From NCBI RefSeq assembly GCF_044359855.1, contig NZ_CP132291.1, positions 3,472,001-3,536,000 of the forward strand: a stretch of 64,000 nucleotides of DNA, written 5' to 3'. The position numbers were made by a program, and so were the translations under genes. Below the pieces are notes generated by a model that saw only the letters and a list, made by a program, of their open reading frames with translations, ran no database searches and was not told where the DNA came from. The stretch is from Rummeliibacillus pycnus_A. Its GTDB lineage: Bacteria > Bacillota > Bacilli > Bacillales_A > Planococcaceae. This document shows, piece after piece, positions 1-8,495 of this stretch; within the stretch, counting starts at the first letter, position 1, and each line of letters begins with the position of its first letter.

Positions 1-38
1 TAACAGGATATGCTTATCAAATTGAAAGGAAGGGTATA

Positions 39-956
39 ATGTCTAATAGTCGGGTACTTACTACCAGTAGAAATAGTGAGCCAGATACAAGTTCCTTTGT
101 GAAAGATTTCCTAGCACTTATCAAAATTGGAATCGTTAATTCAAATTTAGTAACCGCTTTTACAGGGCTTTGGTTAGCATTTCAATTTACAGACAGACAC
201 TTCTTACAGGAATTGGATATAATGTTCTATGCAATAGTAGGATCAGCTTTCATTATTGCAGGTTCTGGTGCGATGAATAATTATATAGACCAAGATATAG
301 ATCCTGTGATGACGCGTACAAAGTCAAGACCAACAGTTACTGGTAGATTCACTCCTCGATTTGTAATGACAACAGCACTCGTCCTTCTATTTGTGGGTGA
401 AATTTTGTTATTTATGGCATCATTTGCTGCCGGTGTGTGGGGTCTTGCGGGAATTATAAGCTATGTCGTCTTATATTCAATGTGGTCAAAAAGAAGATTT
501 GTAAGTAACACAATTGTGGGAAGTATATCCGGTGCAATTCCTCCAGTTATCGGCTGGGCTGCTGTTGATCCTTCATTAGGTTCAGGTACTTTTGCATTAT
601 TCTGTATTATGTTCGCTTGGCAACCACCGCATTTTTATGCACTTGCAATGAAGCGAACAGAAGAATATCGGGCTGCACGAATACCGATGTTGCCTGTTGT
701 TAAAGGCTTTAACAGAACGAAAAAGTCTATGCTAATTTGGATAGTACTGTTATTTCCACTACCGTTTTTATTAATGAAGCTAGGTTTAGGATTTATCATT
801 CTTGCAACTACATTGAATCTAGGCTGGTTCATACTCGCAATATCAGGTTTTAAAGCCAAAGACGATTTGAAATGGGCAAACAAAATGTTCATCTATTCTT
901 TGAACTATATGACTATTTTATTTGTTTCAATGATTATCTTTTCCGTCTTTAGCTAA
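39..956 (+). CDS. ctaB: Heme O synthase (protoheme IX farnesyltransferase)
   Basis: Adds a farnesyl group to protoheme IX to make heme O, the precursor of the heme A used by the caa3 oxidase encoded next. It is a polytopic membrane protein of the UbiA prenyltransferase superfamily. The prenyl-diphosphate binding motif NNYIDQDID lies at residues 80-88, followed by TRTKSRP. The length of 305 residues is normal for Bacillales CtaB. The ATG is preceded by GAAAGGAAGG. It lies 94 bases before ctaC on the same strand. The heme A synthase gene ctaA is not in the window and would be expected beyond the left edge. Confidence 0.97.
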   Translation: MSNSRVLTTSRNSEPDTSSFVKDFLALIKIGIVNSNLVTAFTGLWLAFQFTDRHFLQELDIMFYAIVGSAFIIAGSGAMNNYIDQDIDPVMTRTKSRPTVTGRFTPRFVMTTALVLLFVGEILLFMASFAAGVWGLAGIISYVVLYSMWSKRRFVSNTIVGSISGAIPPVIGWAAVDPSLGSGTFALFCIMFAWQPPHFYALAMKRTEEYRAARIPMLPVVKGFNRTKKSMLIWIVLLFPLPFLLMKLGLGFIILATTLNLGWFILAISGFKAKDDLKWANKMFIYSLNYMTILFVSMIIFSVFS

Positions 957-961
957 CGTTG

Positions 962-984
962 GAATTCTTTCTTTATAAGAATTC
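962..984. repeat. Small inverted repeat between ctaB and ctaC
   Basis: Arms GAATTCTT (962-969) and AAGAATTC (977-984) enclose a 7-base loop just after the ctaB stop. There is no T-run, so a role as terminator is unlikely. It may be an mRNA processing or stabilising hairpin, or chance in AT-rich DNA. Confidence 0.3.
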
Positions 985-1050
985 ATATAGAACAACCACA
1001 GTCCTGGTTACACATGAAATACAACAAAGAAAGAGGGGTTTAATTAAGCT

Positions 1051-2136
1051 ATGATGAAAGGGCTTAAAAAGTGGCGTATTTTTGCAATGTTAACAGCACT
1101 TATTGTTTTCCTTTCTGGTTGTGGTAAAGATTATTTATCAACTTTATCTCCAGCAGGTGAAGTAGCCAAAGATCAACATAATCTAATGCTTTTATCAACT
1201 GCAATTATGACGCTCGTAATCTTAGTAGTAGTAGTAATCTATGTACTTGCACTTATCAGATTCCGACGCAAAAAAGTTGGAGAAAATGTTATTCCTAAGC
1301 AAGTAGAAGGTAGTACTACTCTAGAAGTTATTTGGACTGCTATTCCAATTATCTTACTTCTAATATTAGCTGTACCAACAGTTGCTCTTACTTATAAACT
1401 CGCTGATACAAAAGCGATGGATGCAAAAGATGCTGATGGTCATGCCAAAGCTGTTACTGTCAATGTAACTGCAAAATTATATTGGTGGCAATTTGAATAT
1501 CCTAACGAAGGAATTGTTACTTCCCAAGAATTGGTAGTACCAACAGGTGAAAAAGTTTACTTCAACCTCACTTCAGGAGACGTAAAACACTCATTCTGGG
1601 TTCCTGCTATCGGGGGAAAAATGGATACAAATGTTGATAACGTCAACAAATTTTTCTTAGAATTCGATAAACAATCAAAAGACCTTGAAACAGGTGTATT
1701 CTATGGTAAATGTGCTGAACTTTGTGGTCCTTCACATGCATTAATGGACTTTAAAGTAAAAACTTTAAGCAGAGCAGATTTCGATAATTGGGTCAAAGAA
1801 ATGAAAGCTTCTGATAAGCAAGTAGCTACAAGCGATCTTGAAAAACAAGGTGAAGCATTATTTAAAACTAGCTGTATCACATGTCACGCTACTTCTGGTG
1901 TAGGAAAAGGAACTGGTATTGCACCTAACCTTGCTACATTTGGCGATCGTAACCGTGTTGCAGGTGTATTAGATCACAATACAAAGAACATAAAAAAATG
2001 GATTAATGATCCTCAATCCGTTAAACCAGGTAATACTATGCCTCAACCTGAAAAAATTAATAAAGGTAAAAAATTCACAGATCAAGAGCTTGATGCTTTA
2101 GCTGCCTACATAATGGGCTTGTCTGTAGAAAAATAA
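1051..2136 (+). CDS. ctaC: caa3 cytochrome c oxidase subunit II with fused cytochrome c domain
   Basis: Carries the CuA centre and a covalently bound heme c, and passes electrons to subunit I. The N-terminus is a lipoprotein signal peptide with lipobox LSGC (Cys24 as lipidated residue). Two membrane segments follow, at about residues 45-70 and 90-115. The CuA ligands are visible: His180, Cys221, Cys225, His229 and Met232. The C-terminal cytochrome c domain has CITCH at 275-279, with Met330 in a GNTMP context as likely axial ligand. This is the typical caa3 (B. subtilis CtaC) architecture. Two ATGs are adjacent; the first is about 12 bases after AGAGGGG. Confidence 0.97.
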   Translation: MMKGLKKWRIFAMLTALIVFLSGCGKDYLSTLSPAGEVAKDQHNLMLLSTAIMTLVILVVVVIYVLALIRFRRKKVGENVIPKQVEGSTTLEVIWTAIPIILLLILAVPTVALTYKLADTKAMDAKDADGHAKAVTVNVTAKLYWWQFEYPNEGIVTSQELVVPTGEKVYFNLTSGDVKHSFWVPAIGGKMDTNVDNVNKFFLEFDKQSKDLETGVFYGKCAELCGPSHALMDFKVKTLSRADFDNWVKEMKASDKQVATSDLEKQGEALFKTSCITCHATSGVGKGTGIAPNLATFGDRNRVAGVLDHNTKNIKKWINDPQSVKPGNTMPQPEKINKGKKFTDQELDALAAYIMGLSVEK

Positions 2137-2177
2137 TGTAGAATTTTATTTGAAACATTTTGAAGGAGGTTAAGGTT

Positions 2178-4049
2178 GTGAGCTCAACTGCAAAGAAAAA
2201 GGGCTTTGGCGCAACTATTTGGGACTATCTAACTACAGTAGACCATAAAAAGATCGCCATTTTATACCTAATTGCCGGTACGCTTTTCTTCGTAATCGGT
2301 GGTATTGAAGCAATGCTCATTCGTATCCAACTTGCAAAACCTAATAATGATTTTGTAAGTGCGGGTCTCTTTAATGAAATTATGACAATGCATGGTACAA
2401 CAATGATTTTCCTTGCTGCTATGCCATTGCTATTCGCATTTATGAACGCTGTTGTACCATTACAAATTGGTGCACGTGACGTTGCATTTCCATTCCTAAA
2501 CTCACTAGGTTTCTGGTTATTCTTTTTCGGAGGTCTTTTCTTAAACCTTTCATGGTTCCTTGGTGGAGCTCCTGATGCTGGTTGGACTTCTTATGCATCA
2601 TTATCTTTGGCATCGCCTGGTCATGGTATTGACTTCTATACTATTGGTTTACAAATTTCTGGTGCAGGTACGTTAATCTCAGGGATTAACTTCCTTGTAA
2701 CAATCATTAATATGCGTGCTCCGGGTATGACATTTATGCGTATGCCATTATTCACTTGGACTACTTTTGTAGCAAGTGCATTAATTTTATTCGCATTCCC
2801 TCCACTTACTATAGGATTATTCTTTATGATCTTTGACCGTATGTTTGGAGCAAACTTTTTTGACCATACTATGGGTGGTAACACAATCATCTGGGAGCAC
2901 TTATTCTGGATCTTCGGTCACCCTGAAGTATATATCTTAATTCTTCCTGCTTTCGGTATTTTCTCTGAAGCTATCGCAGTATTCTCTCGTAAACGATTAT
3001 TCGGTTACTCTTCAATGGTATTTGCGACAATTTTAATCGGTTTCTTAGGCTTCATGGTATGGGCTCACCATATGTTCACCGTAGGTCTTGGAGCAACTGC
3101 AAACGCCATTTTCGCTGTTGCTACAATGGCGATCGCTGTACCGACTGGTATGAAGATCTTCAACTGGTTATGTACAATGTGGGGCGGTTCAATTAAAGTC
3201 ACAACGCCAATGCTTTATTCACTTGGTTTCATTCCATCATTCGTAGCTGGTGGGGTAACAGGGGTTATGCAAGCTGCAGCTCCTCTTGACTACCAATTAC
3301 ATGATTCTTACTTTATCGTAGCTCACTTCCACTATGTTATCGTTGGTGGTGTTGTATTAGCATTATTAGCGGCTACACATTTCTACTGGCCAATAATGTT
3401 CAATAGAATGTTGAATGAAACACTTGGTAAAATCACATTTGTATTTTTCTTTGTTGGTTTCCATTGTACATTCTTTGTACAACATTTCTTAGGTTTAATG
3501 GGTATGCCACGTCGTGTGTTCACGTACCTACCAAACCAAGGATTCGATACATTTAACTACATTTCAACAATTGGTGCATTCTTAATGGCTATTGGTGTAA
3601 TTATTTTGGTACTTAATGTTATTATCACTACTATTAAAGGTGAACCAGTTGGTCGTGACCCATGGGGTGACGGACGTACTCTTGAATGGGCAATTCCACA
3701 ACCGGTACCATTTTATAACTTCAAACAAACTCCACTTGTTCGTGGTTTAGATACTTACTGGATTGAAAAAATGGAAGGAAACAAAGAAGGTATGTCATAT
3801 GCTGAACCTATTTCAGATATTCATATGCCAAATAATTCTTTTGTTCCATTCGTAATGGTAGTTGGTTTATTCATAGCAGGTTTCGGTGCACTTTATCATC
3901 CAGATGCTGATAAACCATGGTCTTTAGCAGTATTAATTATTGGTTTAGCAATTACTGTTCTTTCTATGATTTATCGTTCTCTTAAAGATGATTTGGGTTA
4001 CCATATCAGTAAAGAAGAAATAATGAATGAAAAAGGGGGTAACAAATAA
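2178..4049 (+). CDS. ctaD: caa3 cytochrome c oxidase subunit I
   Basis: Catalytic heme-copper oxidase subunit that reduces O2 to water and pumps protons. Signature residues are present: low-spin heme ligand His72 (MTMHGT), CuB ligands in HPEVY (248-252), His297-His298, and the HFHY motif (383-386) that binds both hemes. The GTG at 2178 is chosen as start because AAGGAGGT ends 7 bases upstream; an in-frame TTG at 2160 lies inside that ribosome-binding site. This gives 623 residues, as in B. subtilis CtaD. The stop overlaps the ctaE start by one base, so translation is probably coupled. Confidence 0.97.
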   Translation: MSSTAKKKGFGATIWDYLTTVDHKKIAILYLIAGTLFFVIGGIEAMLIRIQLAKPNNDFVSAGLFNEIMTMHGTTMIFLAAMPLLFAFMNAVVPLQIGARDVAFPFLNSLGFWLFFFGGLFLNLSWFLGGAPDAGWTSYASLSLASPGHGIDFYTIGLQISGAGTLISGINFLVTIINMRAPGMTFMRMPLFTWTTFVASALILFAFPPLTIGLFFMIFDRMFGANFFDHTMGGNTIIWEHLFWIFGHPEVYILILPAFGIFSEAIAVFSRKRLFGYSSMVFATILIGFLGFMVWAHHMFTVGLGATANAIFAVATMAIAVPTGMKIFNWLCTMWGGSIKVTTPMLYSLGFIPSFVAGGVTGVMQAAAPLDYQLHDSYFIVAHFHYVIVGGVVLALLAATHFYWPIMFNRMLNETLGKITFVFFFVGFHCTFFVQHFLGLMGMPRRVFTYLPNQGFDTFNYISTIGAFLMAIGVIILVLNVIITTIKGEPVGRDPWGDGRTLEWAIPQPVPFYNFKQTPLVRGLDTYWIEKMEGNKEGMSYAEPISDIHMPNNSFVPFVMVVGLFIAGFGALYHPDADKPWSLAVLIIGLAITVLSMIYRSLKDDLGYHISKEEIMNEKGGNK

Positions 4050-4675
4050 TGGATTTGAAAACTAAATTCACCCCACAATCTTGGCCAGAACATCCAGAAC
4101 AATCAACTGTAGAAGGTAAAAACAAAGTTCTTGGTTTTTGGATTTTCCTTGGCGGTGAAACTGTTCTATTTGCTACCTTGTTTGCTACATTCTTAGCTCT
4201 TAAAGACAAAGGGCCAAGTGGTATGGAATTTACTACTCAAAACTTATTTGAATTACCACTTGCATTCATTATGACAATGTTACTGTTAACTTCTTCATTA
4301 ACAAGTGTGTATGCAATGTACCACATGAAAAACTATAACTTTAAAGCAATGCAAGCTTGGTTAGCTATTACAGTTCTTTTAGGTCTTGGATTCTTAGGTT
4401 TTGAAATTTATGAATTCAATCACTATGTTCACCTAGGTTTTACATTTACTCAAAGTGCATTCGGATCTTCTTTCTATACTTTAGTAGGTACGCACGGATT
4501 GCACGTTGTCATCGGTTTAGGATGGATTACATTATTAATCCTACGTAATGCAAAACGCGGCTTAAACCTGTATAATGCACCTAAGTTCTTCATTGCATCA
4601 TTATATTGGCACTTTATCGATGTTGTTTGGGTATTCATCTTCACTGTAGTTTACTTGATGGGAGTGATAAAATAA
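4049..4675 (+). CDS. ctaE: caa3 cytochrome c oxidase subunit III
   Basis: Non-catalytic integral membrane subunit of the caa3 oxidase, from the COX3 family. The five-helix body and the THGLHVVIGLGWI and YWHFIDVVWVFIF motifs typical of bacterial COX3 are visible. It is 208 residues, as in Bacillus. It overlaps both neighbours by one base (TAATG joints at 4047 and 4673), which fits a translationally coupled operon. The ribosome-binding site is AAGGGGGT at the end of ctaD. Confidence 0.96.
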   Translation: MDLKTKFTPQSWPEHPEQSTVEGKNKVLGFWIFLGGETVLFATLFATFLALKDKGPSGMEFTTQNLFELPLAFIMTMLLLTSSLTSVYAMYHMKNYNFKAMQAWLAITVLLGLGFLGFEIYEFNHYVHLGFTFTQSAFGSSFYTLVGTHGLHVVIGLGWITLLILRNAKRGLNLYNAPKFFIASLYWHFIDVVWVFIFTVVYLMGVIK

Positions 4676-5007
4676 TGTCACATGACGTACACGTAGAAGC
4701 TAGAAACGATGCAGAATACAAACTGTCTCGCCGTAAAGCTGGTCAAGCGATGCGTAACCAAGTAACTGTCTTTGCGATCATGATTTTCTTGACATTTATC
4801 GCATTCGCTGCAGTTCAAGCTGGATTTTCAGCTTATCTGGTACTACCAATAATTTTATTATTCGCTGCAGTTCAAGTCGGACTTCAATTGTATTACTTCA
4901 TGCACTTAAGCGAAAAAGGTACAGGAATTATCCAATTCTTCTTGTACTCAAGTGTAATTGTTGCATTCACAATGGTTCTTGCTTTTATAACAATCATTTG
5001 GATCTAG
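4675..5007 (+). CDS. ctaF: caa3 cytochrome c oxidase subunit IV
   Basis: Small membrane subunit of the oxidase, from the COX4 prokaryotic family. The 110-residue product has a charged N-terminus (MSHDVHVEARND) and three membrane helices, with the family motif LQLYYFMHL in the middle. The ATG at 4675 overlaps the ctaE stop by one base. An in-frame upstream start would run through the 3' end of ctaE and is not credible. A strong terminator follows, so this is the last gene of the ctaC-F transcript. Confidence 0.94.
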   Translation: MSHDVHVEARNDAEYKLSRRKAGQAMRNQVTVFAIMIFLTFIAFAAVQAGFSAYLVLPIILLFAAVQVGLQLYYFMHLSEKGTGIIQFFLYSSVIVAFTMVLAFITIIWI

Positions 5008-5017
5008 TAGCTACACT

Positions 5018-5057
5018 TAAAGACCGAGTCTATATCAAATAGACTCGGTCTTTTTTT
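5018..5057 (+). terminator. Rho-independent terminator after ctaF
   Basis: A 14-pair perfect stem (AAGACCGAGTCTAT with its complement) closes a 5-base loop and is followed by seven T. It ends the ctaC-D-E-F transcript and separates it from ctaG. Confidence 0.95.
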
Positions 5058-5154
5058 GAATTTAAGAGGAATAAAGAATGAAAATGCAGATTAGTTGATT
5101 AATAATATGTAATAGATTCGTGGAAACTCAGAGGAAATTGTCAATATTCGTTCA

Positions 5155-5183
5155 TTGCTGTTTTAATGTAAGCACCTTATAAT
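5155..5183 (+). promoter_or_regulatory. Likely SigA promoter for ctaG
   Basis: TTGCTG (5155-5160), a 17-base spacer and a perfect TATAAT (5178-5183). The -10 box contains the first bases of an in-frame ATG at 5182, which argues that translation begins at the later ATG at 5215. Confidence 0.7.
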
Positions 5184-5214
5184 GAAGGTATTGAATGTAA
5201 AGGAGCGAACTTCG

Positions 5215-6135
5215 ATGCCTTTGAGTATTTTTGGATTTCGAGCTATGTGGAGCCCAACATTAATTGGTGTATTGGTGTTCTTTACAGTGCTGTATTTTTT
5301 AGTGACAACAAAATGGAGAAAAGACTTTAAATATAGTGAACCTCTAAAAAAAGGGGAAGCCGTATCATTTGTATTCGCAATGGTTATGCTATATGTCATT
5401 ATCGGATCGCCCATTGATTTAATGGCACATATTATGTTTACAATGCATATGGTTCAAATGGCTTTCTTACTATTGTTTATTCCTATTTTCTTTATTATTG
5501 GTATTCCAAACTGGTTATGGAAAAGTACAATTAACTTACCTTTTATAAAACCAGCATTTCATTTTTTGACAAAACCGATGATTGCCATTTTCAATTTTGT
5601 CTTATTATTCTCTTTTTACCACTTACCCGCGGTGTTAGACTATATTAAATTAGATGAAACTTTGCATGGTATTTATACATTTGTACTATTTATGTCAGCA
5701 TTATTTATGTATTGGCCATTACTAAATACAGTTGAGGGTGAACCTCGCATGAAAGATTTAAATAAATTTTTCTATATAATTGCCAATGCAATTTTAATTA
5801 CGCCAGCATGTGCTCTAATCATCTTCTCATCTACTGCGTTCTACGCGACTTATACAAATGGTGAAATGTGGATGAAATCAATGGCACTTTGTGTACCAAG
5901 CTCAACTTTACAAGGACTATCATTATCTGGCCCTGAATTATTTACAAATATGTCACCGGTTGAAGATCAACAACTTGGTGGTGTAATCATGAAGATTATC
6001 CAAGAAATAATTTTCGCATGTATTCTTGGACGAGTATTTATTATGTGGTATAGAAATGATCAAAAAAATGCAGATCAAATGACTGAAGAAGCATTAAAAG
6101 AAAGACAACGTTTATATGCAAATCAATACCATTAA
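5215..6135 (+). CDS. ctaG: Cytochrome c oxidase assembly factor CtaG (caa3 type)
   Basis: Integral membrane protein of the Caa3_CtaG family, needed in B. subtilis for active caa3 oxidase, probably for copper delivery. Several hydrophobic helices and the conserved FRAMWSPTLIGVL start and FTMHMVQMAFLLLF segment are visible. The ATG at 5215 is chosen because AAGGAGCG lies 8 bases upstream and an upstream in-frame ATG overlaps the promoter -10 box. This gives 306 residues. It has its own promoter and is followed 27 bases later by the DUF420 gene. Confidence 0.94.
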   Translation: MPLSIFGFRAMWSPTLIGVLVFFTVLYFLVTTKWRKDFKYSEPLKKGEAVSFVFAMVMLYVIIGSPIDLMAHIMFTMHMVQMAFLLLFIPIFFIIGIPNWLWKSTINLPFIKPAFHFLTKPMIAIFNFVLLFSFYHLPAVLDYIKLDETLHGIYTFVLFMSALFMYWPLLNTVEGEPRMKDLNKFFYIIANAILITPACALIIFSSTAFYATYTNGEMWMKSMALCVPSSTLQGLSLSGPELFTNMSPVEDQQLGGVIMKIIQEIIFACILGRVFIMWYRNDQKNADQMTEEALKERQRLYANQYH

Positions 6136-6162
6136 TTAAACTAGATTGTTAGGAGTAAAAAA

Positions 6163-6627
6163 ATGAGTGTACCTATATTACCAACGATTAGTACTTCTTT
6201 CATCGTTCTTAGTGCAATACTAATTGCGATCGGTTGGGTGCTTATTAAACAAAAGAAAATTGAAGCACATAAAAAAACAATGATTGCTGCTGCAATTTCA
6301 GCATTATTATTCTTTATTATTTATATTTCAAGAACGGTATTCCTCGGTAATACTGCTTTTGGCGGTCCTGAACATTTGAGAATGTATTATACAATCTTCT
6401 TGGTGTTCCATATTATTTTAGCAACTTCAGGCGCAGTGTTTGGTATTATTACGCTAATTGCAGGATTTTCAAACAAACTAGAACGTCACCGTAAAATTGC
6501 ACCAATCACAAGTATTATTTGGTTCTTTGTTGCGATTACCGGCGTTATTGTTTACTTATTACTTTATGTATTCTATAGTGGTGGTCCCACAACCTCAGTT
6601 ATTAAGGCTATATTAAATAATCAATAA
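6163..6627 (+). CDS. DUF420 membrane protein (YozB/CtaM type)
   Basis: A 154-residue protein with four hydrophobic helices (about 10-27, 40-57, 75-100 and 117-140). It matches the DUF420 family, which includes B. subtilis YozB and S. aureus CtaM. CtaM is required for maturation of heme A-containing oxidase, so an assembly role for the caa3 enzyme is a reasonable inference from the position beside ctaG. The ribosome-binding site TAGGAG precedes the ATG by 7 bases. It shares a terminator with the convergent gene downstream. Confidence 0.85.
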   Translation: MSVPILPTISTSFIVLSAILIAIGWVLIKQKKIEAHKKTMIAAAISALLFFIIYISRTVFLGNTAFGGPEHLRMYYTIFLVFHIILATSGAVFGIITLIAGFSNKLERHRKIAPITSIIWFFVAITGVIVYLLLYVFYSGGPTTSVIKAILNNQ

Positions 6628-6634
6628 ACAAAAT

Positions 6635-6676
6635 AAAAGACTAATTTCTTGTATGAAAAGAAATTAGTCTTTTTTA
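6635..6676. terminator. Bidirectional terminator between DUF420 gene and ytvI-like gene
   Basis: The stem AAAAGACTAATTTCTT pairs with AAGAAATTAGTCTTTT around a short loop, with T-runs in both orientations. The 3' end of the minus-strand gene, stop codon included, lies within the right arm. Confidence 0.9.
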
Positions 6677-7716
6677 TTGGCGATTCTCCAACTTTTTCTA
6701 AATTGTTCAATCACAACGATTAAAATGGCTATAAATGGACCTATAAGAAAACCAATAAATCCAAACATTTCAAATCCAACATACATACAAATTATGGTAG
6801 TTAAAGGTGGGAGGCCAAGATGACTACTAGTTACTTTTGTTTCAAGTATTTGACGTAGTACTAGGACAACAATAGCTAAAATAAATAGAACAGTTCCCTC
6901 AAAGGTCTGTCCATTAATCCAACAAATAATAGACCACGGAATTAAAACCATCATTCCACCTAATACTGGAAGCAAATCGACAAGCCAAACAAGGATCGTC
7001 ATAGGAATTGCATAACGAGGTGTAATCCATAATAAAGTACATAATGTAACGCAAAAAATCACAACACTCACTATCAATTGTGCTTTTAAAAAATCAAGTG
7101 TACCTTTTTTTAGGTGTTGAATAAAAACTTTAGCTGAAGAATTTCCTTCAAGGTGTAACCACTTACTAAAAGATTTGAGAATGTTCGGTATCTCTAACAT
7201 TGAGTAATATAGTGCTAAGAAATAAATGAATAGCTTAAATGCTACTGAAGGAACTCTTTGAACTAAATTGAGTAGTCGATCTGCCTGAATATATGTAGTT
7301 ACATTTTTTTGTAAACTACTCAACATTTGCTCAATCCATTGTTGTATAGAGAGTATGATAGGACGTGGTAAATCATGCATGATGTTTGTTAACTTGAATT
7401 GAAAATAGATCCATCTTGCATTGATTGTATCTAAAAATTGTGGAATCCATTGAGAAAATCCAACAAATTTTAAAATGATTAGAGTGTATAATAAGTAACA
7501 ACATACTAGCACAATAATGCTGAAAATCGAGAAAAGAACGAATACTATAAAGCGACGAGATTTATTCCACTGGTTTTCGTATTTAATAATTAGTGGGTTA
7601 AAACAAAGTGCTGTCAAAAATGCTAAGAGAATTGGCTGTGCATAGAATATTGAAAATAGAAAACTTAAACCAAAAATGAACCATGGAAAGAATTTTGTGA
7701 ATATGCGCTGTATCAT
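6664..7716 (-). CDS. AI-2E family transporter, YtvI-like sporulation membrane protein
   Basis: A polytopic membrane protein of the AI-2E/PerM superfamily. It resembles B. subtilis YtvI, a sporulation-associated membrane protein. Two N-terminal helices, a soluble stretch (about 95-145) and a C-terminal block of helices containing LVDLLPVLGGMMVLIPW and FEMFGFIGFLIGPF are family-typical. The ATG at 7716 follows GGGTGAT by about 5 bases; a GTG at 7725 overlaps that site and is less likely. Length is about 350 residues. The transported substrate is unknown for this branch, and the YtvI assignment rests on family resemblance only. Confidence 0.75.
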   Translation of the reverse strand: MIQRIFTKFFPWFIFGLSFLFSIFYAQPILLAFLTALCFNPLIIKYENQWNKSRRFIVFVLFSIFSIIVLVCCYLLYTLIILKFVGFSQWIPQFLDTINARWIYFQFKLTNIMHDLPRPIILSIQQWIEQMLSSLQKNVTTYIQADRLLNLVQRVPSVAFKLFIYFLALYYSMLEIPNILKSFSKWLHLEGNSSAKVFIQHLKKGTLDFLKAQLIVSVVIFCVTLCTLLWITPRYAIPMTILVWLVDLLPVLGGMMVLIPWSIICWINGQTFEGTVLFILAIVVLVLRQILETKVTSSHLGLPPLTTIICMYVGFEMFGFIGFLIGPFIAILIVVIEQFRKSWRIANKKD

Positions 7717-7925
7717 CCTAATCACCCATATATATTTGACAGTGATAGTATGAGAAGTTTTTTGAAAATCATGCTAAAAAAAGAGCTTTTTTAAATATTT
7801 TTCGCTTTAGTTACAAAACGATAGGAGTCAAACATTTAAATAAGTTATGTAAATTTGATTGAGGATATTTGAACAAATACTTTGGATAAAACATCAACAG
7901 TATCCATTAAGATAGCCTTTAAATA

Positions 7926-7967
7926 AAAAATCCGTACAAAATGTAATAAATTGAACATTTTGTACGG
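7926..7967 (-). terminator. Terminator of the yugN-like gene
   Basis: On the minus strand CCGTACAAAATGT pairs with ACATTTTGTACGG and is followed by ATTTTTTATTT. It lies 20 bases after the stop of the yugN-like gene. The rest of the 270-base gap to the ytvI-like gene is AT-rich and shows nothing else I can name. Confidence 0.85.
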
Positions 7968-7987
7968 CATTTGAATGAATAATTGCA

Positions 7988-8353
7988 TTATGATTGAATT
8001 TTAAATTGATTTAGTTCTTTTGAAAGTGAGGCTAACACATCTTGACATGTTTTTACTAAATTAGCAGGGAAGATTTCATCTTCACCATATTCAATGCCAT
8101 GTGGGAAATAGTGTTTTCCAAGAACTGGTTTTAATAAAGTGATGTTGGAATCATTTGAACCGTTGTCACCATCATTTGTGTAACCGAATATTCGTAAATA
8201 GTAAGTACCATCTTGAACAACAAATTTTCGATCCCAAGTAATACGTTCGTAATCCCAGCCAGTAGCTCGGATTAAACCATGTTGACTCATTAAGTCATCA
8301 AGTAATGTAATATGTGCAATTTTGTTCTCAAGTCCAGTATTTTCAAAATACAT
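7988..8353 (-). CDS. YugN-like family protein
   Basis: A 121-residue soluble protein matching the YugN-like family of Bacillales, whose function is not established. Recognisable parts are the N-terminal MYFENTGLENKIA, the central WDRKFVVQDGTYYLRIFGY and the KPVLGKHYFPHGIEY segment. The ATG at 8353 is chosen because GGAGG lies 8 bases upstream; an in-frame ATG 28 codons earlier lacks a ribosome-binding site. It is monocistronic, with its own terminator, and divergent from ylbC. Confidence 0.8.
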   Translation of the reverse strand: MYFENTGLENKIAHITLLDDLMSQHGLIRATGWDYERITWDRKFVVQDGTYYLRIFGYTNDGDNGSNDSNITLLKPVLGKHYFPHGIEYGEDEIFPANLVKTCQDVLASLSKELNQFKIQS

Positions 8354-8436
8354 TCTAATATCCTCCTTCGACACTTTTGTACAATATACGTTCAATTTCA
8401 TAATAGAGCAAAATGGCACTGGTTGCAATGACAACA

Positions 8437-8466
8437 TTGTGAATCCATCTATGTAATTGGTATAAT
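8437..8466 (+). promoter_or_regulatory. Likely SigA promoter for ylbC
   Basis: TTGTGA (8437-8442), an 18-base spacer and a perfect TATAAT (8461-8466), placed 30 bases before the ylbC start. Confidence 0.6.
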
Positions 8467-8495
8467 GAATTTACTAAAAAATTGGAGAGATTAAA

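Noticed and set aside
5182..5214. ATG at 5182 as start of ctaG
   Set aside because: It overlaps the TATAAT box of the ctaG promoter and lacks a ribosome-binding site; 5215 has AAGGAG.
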